9,544 bases of DNA from NCBI GenBank assembly GCA_965651535.1, contig CBFGSX010000054.1, positions 1 to 9,544 of the forward strand. Reading direction: 5' to 3'. This DNA is from JAQGJA01 sp965651535 (lineage in GTDB: Bacteria > Pseudomonadota > Alphaproteobacteria > Micavibrionales > SZUA-601). The position numbers and the translations under genes were made by a program. A model generated the notes under the pieces. That model saw nothing but the letters and a program-made list of their open reading frames with translations. It was not told the DNA's origin and did not search any database. This document shows positions 5,694-9,544 of this stretch, in pieces; positions within the stretch are counted from its first letter, which is position 1, and each line of letters opens with the position of its first letter.

Positions 5694-5996
5694 ATGGATT
5701 CTTCGACCCTCAACCTCTTGCAGATCGTCTTCGCCCTCGCCTTCGTGGTCGGGCTGATGTGGTGCATCGGCTATGCGATCCGCCGCTACGGCGATCGTCT
5801 GGGTCTGCCGGTAACCCTGCCCGCGGGTAAATCCCGTCGCCTGCAACTGCTCGAGGTGCTGCCGCTCGATACCCGCAACAAGCTGGTTCTGGTGCGCCAA
5901 GACACCTCGGAACACCTTATTCTGGTCGGCCCGTCCGAGGCCGAAATCGTCAAAAAAGATCTGCCCGCCCCCGTAAGACCGTCGGAGAACGCATGA
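5694..5996 (+). CDS. fliO: Flagellar biosynthesis protein FliO
   Basis: FliO is a small membrane protein that assists assembly and stability of the FliP ring in the export gate. The 100 residues hold one transmembrane helix (about 8-28, LLQIVFALAFVVGLMWCIGYA), a basic stretch (RRYGDRLG) and a cytoplasmic SH3-like core: LQLLEVLPLDTRNKLVLVRQDTSEHLILVG, the FliO signature of a lead strand followed by a repeated strand. It has no periplasmic extension and is at the short end of the family. It begins 39 bases after the FlhB-like gene, and its TGA overlaps the fliP ATG as ATGA, so translation of the two is coupled. Confidence 0.93.
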   Translation: MDSSTLNLLQIVFALAFVVGLMWCIGYAIRRYGDRLGLPVTLPAGKSRRLQLLEVLPLDTRNKLVLVRQDTSEHLILVGPSEAEIVKKDLPAPVRPSENA

Positions 5997-6766
5997 AGAA
6001 ACTCCTTAAACACAAGCGGTTTTTTCTCACCTTTGCCATTAGCTTAATTGGCTTTCTTCTTGTAAAACATGAAGCCTTTGCGCAAAGCTTTACGCTCGAT
6101 CTGGGGGGCGGCCCCGGCGATGCTGAAGGCGGTACGGTGACGGGCCGCGTCGTTCAGATTCTGGCCGTGATGACGGTGCTGTCTCTGGCACCCAGCATCC
6201 TGATGATGATGACTTCGTTCACGCGGATCGTGATCGTCCTGTCCTTTTTGCGTTCGGCTATCGGGACGCAACAGACCCCGCCCAACGCCGTCCTCATCTC
6301 GCTGGCCCTGTTTTTGACCCTGTTCATCATGATGCCGACCTTTCAGGCCTCTTACGAGGCCGGGATCCGCCCTCTGATCAACGAGGAAATGCCAGAAATG
6401 GACGCCATGGAGCGCGCCGTTGGCCCTTTCAAGGAGTTCATGGTCAAGCACACGCGCGAAAAAGACCTGAAACTCTTCGTCGAAATCAACAAGGCCGGCC
6501 CATACAAAGAAGCCATGGACACCCCGATCCAGCTGGTCATCCCCGCCTTTATGATCTCCGAGCTGCGCCGCGCCTTTGAGATCGGGTTTCTGCTGTTTTT
6601 GCCCTTTCTTATCATCGATATGGTCGTCGCCTCGATCCTGATGTCCATGGGGATGATGATGTTGCCGCCCGTGATGATCTCCCTGCCCTTCAAGATCATC
6701 TTCTTCGTCCTTGTGGATGGGTGGTATCTGATCGCCGGCAGCCTGATCCAGAGCTATGGCGGATAA
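5993..6766 (+). CDS. fliP: Flagellar export gate protein FliP
   Basis: FliP forms the core ring of the flagellar export gate with FliQ and FliR. The 257 residues are normal length. A signal peptide is visible (basic start, hydrophobic core, AFA cleavage site at about residue 31), as in most FliP proteins. The first membrane segments carry SLAPSILMMMTSFTRIVIVL and FLRSAIGTQQTPPNAVL, both family signatures. The periplasmic loop contains PFKEFM and LFVEI. The C-terminal half has VIPAFMISELRRAFEIGFL, GMMMLPPVMISLPFK and a final VDGWYLIAGSLIQS. All essential parts are present, so it should be functional. A 6-bp hairpin overlaps its stop codon. Confidence 0.97.
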   Translation: MKKLLKHKRFFLTFAISLIGFLLVKHEAFAQSFTLDLGGGPGDAEGGTVTGRVVQILAVMTVLSLAPSILMMMTSFTRIVIVLSFLRSAIGTQQTPPNAVLISLALFLTLFIMMPTFQASYEAGIRPLINEEMPEMDAMERAVGPFKEFMVKHTREKDLKLFVEINKAGPYKEAMDTPIQLVIPAFMISELRRAFEIGFLLFLPFLIIDMVVASILMSMGMMMLPPVMISLPFKIIFFVLVDGWYLIAGSLIQSYGG

Positions 6767-6779
6767 CGGTTCGCCGTTA
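6764..6779 (+). other. Short UUCG-loop hairpin overlapping the fliP stop
   Basis: TAACGG and CCGTTA pair perfectly around a TTCG loop, with the first three bases being the fliP stop codon. UUCG tetraloops are unusually stable, but the stem is only six pairs and no T-run follows, so this is at best a weak terminator or 3'-end stabiliser. Confidence 0.35.
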
Positions 6780-6791
6780 ACCAAAAACATC

Positions 6792-6818
6792 TTGTCATTA
6801 TTACCATAATAGTATAAT
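6792..6818 (+). promoter_or_regulatory. Candidate housekeeping-type promoter for the first OmpA-like gene
   Basis: TTGTCA (6792-6797) and a perfect TATAAT (6813-6818) are separated by 15 bases, a short but workable spacing, in an AT-rich gap after fliP. It lies 30 bases before the ATG. No flagellar sigma-factor motif is evident, so the OmpA genes are probably not part of the flagellar regulon. Confidence 0.4.
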
Positions 6819-6848
6819 CTTCCTGCCGGTATCACAGGAGATTTCTTT

Positions 6849-7286
6849 ATGAAGGCATTGAAAACCGCTCTTTTCTCATTTGGCATGACGGCTTTGGTCT
6901 TTACAGGCGCACAGGCGCAGGAAAGCGACGATATCCGCACGCGGATGAAGCGCATCCTGTTCAAACAGGGGACGACCCATTTCCTGACCCAGGAAGATTC
7001 CCTCTATACGCTCGAGATCGGCGCGGCGCTTGCCGCCAACCCCCGCTGGGATGTGACCGTTATCGGCTATACCGAAGACCGCGGCGGCAAAGCCGCTAAT
7101 GACGAACTGGCCGAGCTTCGCGCCGAAAAAGTGGCGATGATGATCGAAAAATGCGGCGTTAACAGCCGCAATATCTCGCAAATCACAGTCGGTTCGGCTG
7201 AATTTTACGGCCAGAAAACAGAAGACAACCGACAGTTTCATCGCGCTGTCGGCCTGGCTATCGGCAGCTCATCCTCCCCTTATTAA
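6849..7286 (+). CDS. Short secreted OmpA-domain-like protein
   Basis: 145 residues with a clear Sec signal peptide (1-23, cut after AQA). The rest is one OmpA C-terminal-like domain: ILFKQGTTHFL strand, GYTE (73-76), NDELAELRAEKV (84-95) and GVNSRNIS (103-110). In OmpA this domain binds peptidoglycan through an Asp in GxTD and an Arg in LSxxRA. Here the Asp is Glu76, the Arg is kept (R91), and the usual N-x-R-R-V-E-I ending is degraded to NRQFHRAVGLAI, so peptidoglycan binding is uncertain. It has no lipobox and no beta-barrel, so it is probably free in the periplasm. AGGAG lies 8 bases before the ATG. It shares the signal-peptide wording (LFSFGxTAL) with the next gene and is its paralog. Confidence 0.8.
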   Translation: MKALKTALFSFGMTALVFTGAQAQESDDIRTRMKRILFKQGTTHFLTQEDSLYTLEIGAALAANPRWDVTVIGYTEDRGGKAANDELAELRAEKVAMMIEKCGVNSRNISQITVGSAEFYGQKTEDNRQFHRAVGLAIGSSSSPY

Positions 7287-7379
7287 GGCCGGGATTTCTT
7301 ATTTCATAAACACCTTGCATAATTGTTAGATTCCTCTAGCATGGTCTTGGCTTAATGCCATAAACATGCGGAGGGGTGG

Positions 7380-8414
7380 GTGATTCTGCAAGGACGGCGT
7401 CTTCTTTTTTCCTTTGGCCTGACGGCCCTGATGATGACGCGCGCCTTTGGGCAGGACGCCCCCGACACACCCCGCGATCTGATCGCCGCCACCGAAAAAA
7501 TCCCCAGCAAAAATCTTTCTGTTCCCAAAGCCGCGCCCGCCCCCCTTTCCCCGCTTCGGAAAAACAGGAATGTCTTTCCCGAAACGATCGCCGGGGTCTG
7601 GACCAACCAGCTTGACCCGGATCTGGCGCCCGAGAAAAAAGACAGCCTGTTCTATGAATTCACCTTCGTGCAGGACGGCCCCGCCGTCACGGGGGAAGCG
7701 CTTTATCTTTATACGGCTCCCGATGGCACGGCTTTTCGCGCACATACGCGCCTTGCCGGCACATACGATGCCGGGCGTCTTGATCTGGAAACGCTCGAGC
7801 TGGTCACAGAGGATTCACACACGACCCGCCCGAATGCGTTCTGGTGTTATAACGCGCGGATTGTCGGGGATTTCCGGGAAGAAAAAGGGCAGGTCACCAT
7901 GGACGCGGATTACACGCTTGTTTCCGGCGACGCTTTTTCCGGCGGCGGGGACAGCCTGCAAATCGTTTCCGATGCCCAATGCCCGGAACAGCAGGTCGTC
8001 TTCCGTTTCCGCCACGAGGAAGAAACGGAACCGGTGAAAATTCTTGTGGATGATTATTTTGCCAAGAGCGATACGGTTTTTTCTCCGATCCGCTTTAAGC
8101 AGGGGCGCACCTGTCTGGCCTCCGAAGCGGATTCGCTCGAGATCGTTCGGCTGGCCGAGGTGCTGCAACATAATCGAAAATGGAAAATCCAGCTCGACGG
8201 CTATACCGAAAAACTCGGTGGCTACCGGAACAATTTCCGGCTCTCGGAAAGACGCGCCGAAACCATCAAGGAAACGCTGGAAGAACACGGCATTCCCGCG
8301 CGGCGCATCAAGACATCGGGCCACGGGCCCCACGACCCGGTCGGAGACAACCGCACACAAACAGGGTGCGCCCAGAATCGCCGCGTCGAGATCGCTATCC
8401 TGAGACCCGATTAA
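7380..8414 (+). CDS. Secreted two-domain protein with C-terminal OmpA domain
   Basis: 344 residues from a GTG start, chosen because GGAGGGG (7370-7376) lies just before it and the signal peptide starts there. Residues 1-25 are a Sec signal (LLFSFGLTALMMTRAFGQ). A Pro/Ala-rich linker (about 40-65) leads to an unrecognised beta-rich domain (about 66-212, starting ETIAGVWTNQL, containing FVQDGPAVTGEALYLY and ending VVFRFRHEE), which looks like an extracellular or periplasmic beta-sandwich. Residues 220-341 are an OmpA C-terminal domain: IRFKQG, GYTE (274-277), RLSERRAETI (287-296) and NRRVEI (333-338). As in its neighbour, the Asp of GxTD is Glu (E277), but the Arg (R292) and the NRRVEI end are kept. 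It starts 93 bases after its paralog. Its stop overlaps that of the convergent kinase-like gene in TTAA. Confidence 0.85.
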   Translation: MILQGRRLLFSFGLTALMMTRAFGQDAPDTPRDLIAATEKIPSKNLSVPKAAPAPLSPLRKNRNVFPETIAGVWTNQLDPDLAPEKKDSLFYEFTFVQDGPAVTGEALYLYTAPDGTAFRAHTRLAGTYDAGRLDLETLELVTEDSHTTRPNAFWCYNARIVGDFREEKGQVTMDADYTLVSGDAFSGGGDSLQIVSDAQCPEQQVVFRFRHEEETEPVKILVDDYFAKSDTVFSPIRFKQGRTCLASEADSLEIVRLAEVLQHNRKWKIQLDGYTEKLGGYRNNFRLSERRAETIKETLEEHGIPARRIKTSGHGPHDPVGDNRTQTGCAQNRRVEIAILRPD

Positions 8415-9214
8415 AAAGAAAAATGCCGCTCGAGCGCCCGATTGGCCAGAGCCGAGCGGCGCAAATCGCGCGGTGCATTGTTGCGCAAAAGAACAAACCC
8501 CAGAGCGCGGCGCAGCACCCGCACCACTTTTACAAGGCGGTGCAGCTCGCTTTCATAGCCGCGCGGCGCTTTTTCCGCATAGGCCTTGAACAGATCAAGC
8601 AGAAACGACACGGCGCGTTCCCGGTCGGGTTCCTGCAATACGGCACTAGCAGAGGTATTGAGAAACAGCCACACATCCCGCGCCTGCGCCGAGGCAAACG
8701 GCATCGCGCCCAGCGGGTCGTCCTCAAGATCGATAAAGCCGATCTTCTCGCCGTCCCATGTCATGTCGCGCAGATAAGGCCGCCCGTGAACCAGCCCCTT
8801 GGCGTGAAAATCCGCCAGCGCGCGCGCCGCCTTGGCCAAAAGCGCAAAACGCGCAGCCGGATCGGCCTCCCCGCGCAGCACGGTTTCAAGCGAAACCCCG
8901 ATATCCGTCATCACGACGCGCTCCGGCGTCAGCGCCAGCACAAGCGGCACGTGCGCGCCCCGCGCCGCCGCCTGTTTCAGGCGCTCGGCCTCGAGACGCA
9001 GACCCGCCGCGCCACCGGGATTGATCGTCCTCGCCGCCAGAGGAAAAGACAGGGTTTTGGCGATGCCGCCCATGATCGCGTGCCAGCGCGTGCCCTTTTC
9101 CGGCCGCGCGGGCTTGATCCAGACAACGCGCCCGTCCCTTTCGGAACGCTGGACATGGTGCTCTTTCTTTTTGCGCATCGGACGGGTCATGGATGTGGGT
9201 TTCAGATACAACAC
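8411..9214 (-). CDS. Kinase-fold protein resembling LPS/Kdo-type kinases
   Basis: A 267-residue, Arg/Ala-rich soluble protein. Kinase-like motifs can be seen in order: WIK (32-34) as candidate ATP-anchoring Lys, LRLEAERLK (72-80) as the Glu helix, LADFHAKGLVHGRPYLRD (133-150) as the catalytic loop with H143 and D150, and GFIDLEDDP (159-167) as the metal-binding DFG equivalent (IDLED). The HG-x-x-x-x-x-D and IDLED forms are those of lipopolysaccharide core and Kdo kinases and related small-molecule kinases rather than classical Ser/Thr kinases. The substrate is unknown. The GTG at 9214 follows directly on the upstream gene's TAA (TAAGTG), suggesting coupling; ATGs at 9190 and 9178 are alternative starts with no better ribosome site. 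The 3' end overlaps the OmpA gene by four bases. Confidence 0.7.
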   Translation of the reverse strand: MLYLKPTSMTRPMRKKKEHHVQRSERDGRVVWIKPARPEKGTRWHAIMGGIAKTLSFPLAARTINPGGAAGLRLEAERLKQAAARGAHVPLVLALTPERVVMTDIGVSLETVLRGEADPAARFALLAKAARALADFHAKGLVHGRPYLRDMTWDGEKIGFIDLEDDPLGAMPFASAQARDVWLFLNTSASAVLQEPDRERAVSFLLDLFKAYAEKAPRGYESELHRLVKVVRVLRRALGFVLLRNNAPRDLRRSALANRALERHFSF

Positions 9215-9544
9215 TTATTGGTTAGGGTGGACTTTCTCGCCCAAGTCCTCGGCAAACCTTAAAAGATAGCCATCAGGATCCTGAACGATAAACTGGCGGC
9301 AACCAAGATACTTATCATCCGCCCTGTACCATTTTTCTTCAATCGGCAAAAAGAGTCTCGCATTTGCAGAACGCACAGCCGCATAGAGATTGTCAATATG
9401 CGTTGTATCAATTTGAAAACTAATACCTCGTCCAAAAGGGCGTTCCAGTTCTGCCGCCAGCCATTTACGACTGCCTTCTTTCTGTATAAGTTCCTCAAAC
9501 ATAAGCTGCGAACCTTGTCGCTCGAGTCTGGCAAAGCCATCTTC
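9215..9544 (-). CDS. VOC-superfamily protein (glyoxalase/bleomycin-resistance type), 5' end outside window
   Basis: The frame is open from the window edge to the TAA at 9217-9215, giving 109 residues; the N terminus (about 15-20 residues) lies outside. A Met is present at 9502, but the sequence before it (EDGFARLERQGSQL) matches the first strands of the family, so 9502 is not the start. Features: R-P-F-G-R-G-I-S-F-Q-I-D (the strand that opens the second half), LFLPIEEKWYRADD and CRQFIVQDPDGYLLRFAEDLG. These fit small VOC proteins annotated as bleomycin resistance or glyoxalase. The Glu in RFAED could be a metal ligand. The real substrate is unknown; antibiotic resistance should not be assumed. 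The kinase-like gene follows with no gap. Confidence 0.85.
   Translation of the reverse strand, partial: EDGFARLERQGSQLMFEELIQKEGSRKWLAAELERPFGRGISFQIDTTHIDNLYAAVRSANARLFLPIEEKWYRADDKYLGCRQFIVQDPDGYLLRFAEDLGEKVHPNQ

Noticed and set aside
6044..6964. 306-codon open frame on the minus strand across fliP
   Set aside because: It is antisense to clearly real fliP and to the start of the next gene. Its translation is rich in His, Asp and Gln runs typical of a reversed membrane-protein gene.
8180..9262. 360-codon open frame on the plus strand
   Set aside because: It overlaps the OmpA domain out of frame and then runs antisense to the kinase-like gene. Its composition (Arg, Gln, His, Pro) is that of a shadow frame in GC-rich DNA.

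Overview
The window looks like an alphaproteobacterial chromosome segment. It carries a flagellar export/basal-body cluster of the type seen around flgB-flgC-fliE-fliQ-fliR, with divergent fliO-fliP, and GC-rich codon use in all the flagellar and flanking genes. Genus cannot be fixed from the sequence alone. No stretch longer than about 130 bases lacks a gene, and I see no tRNA, rRNA, CRISPR array, transposase or integrase.

Layout. (1) 1-2853, minus strand: an AT-richer accessory block directly behind fliR. In transcription order it holds a truncated calcium-binding module (2853-2497), a membrane-anchored protein (2482-1751), a 57-residue protein overlapping it by ATGA (1754-1581), a second membrane-anchored protein (1569-1021), and the start of a large protein that leaves the window (1015-1). 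The large protein contains a module resembling the calcium-triggered self-processing module of FrpC-type RTX proteins, including an Asp-Pro pair at the expected spot. The truncated module at the other end is a diverged second copy of the same segment. (2) 2892-5271, minus strand: fliR, fliQ, a double-hairpin repeat, fliE, flgC, flgB. (3) 5313-6766, plus strand, divergent: a stand-alone FlhB C-terminal-like protein, fliO and fliP. (4) 6849-8414, plus strand: two tandem paralogous secreted OmpA-domain proteins. (5) 9544-8411, minus strand: a VOC/bleomycin-resistance-like protein (start outside the window) abutting a kinase-like protein, whose stop codon overlaps that of the second OmpA gene.

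How it fits together. FliO, FliP, FliQ and FliR belong to the flagellar type III export gate. FlgB, FlgC and FliE build the proximal rod and its junction with the MS ring. The FlhB C-terminal-like protein may act in export substrate handling. Full-length flhB, which commonly follows fliR in alphaproteobacteria, is not there. The accessory block occupies that slot and is packed tightly enough to be read from the flagellar operon.

Most interesting region. The accessory block has the architecture expected of a polymorphic toxin/immunity locus: a large self-processing calcium-binding protein, an orphan copy of its conserved module with a different C-terminal end, and small membrane-anchored proteins with periplasmic domains in between. 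The module copies differ at about 43 synonymous but only 8 amino-acid positions over 105 codons, mostly in the direction of higher GC in the orphan copy. The toxin/immunity reading is inference; the sequence directly shows the duplication, the translational coupling and the motifs.
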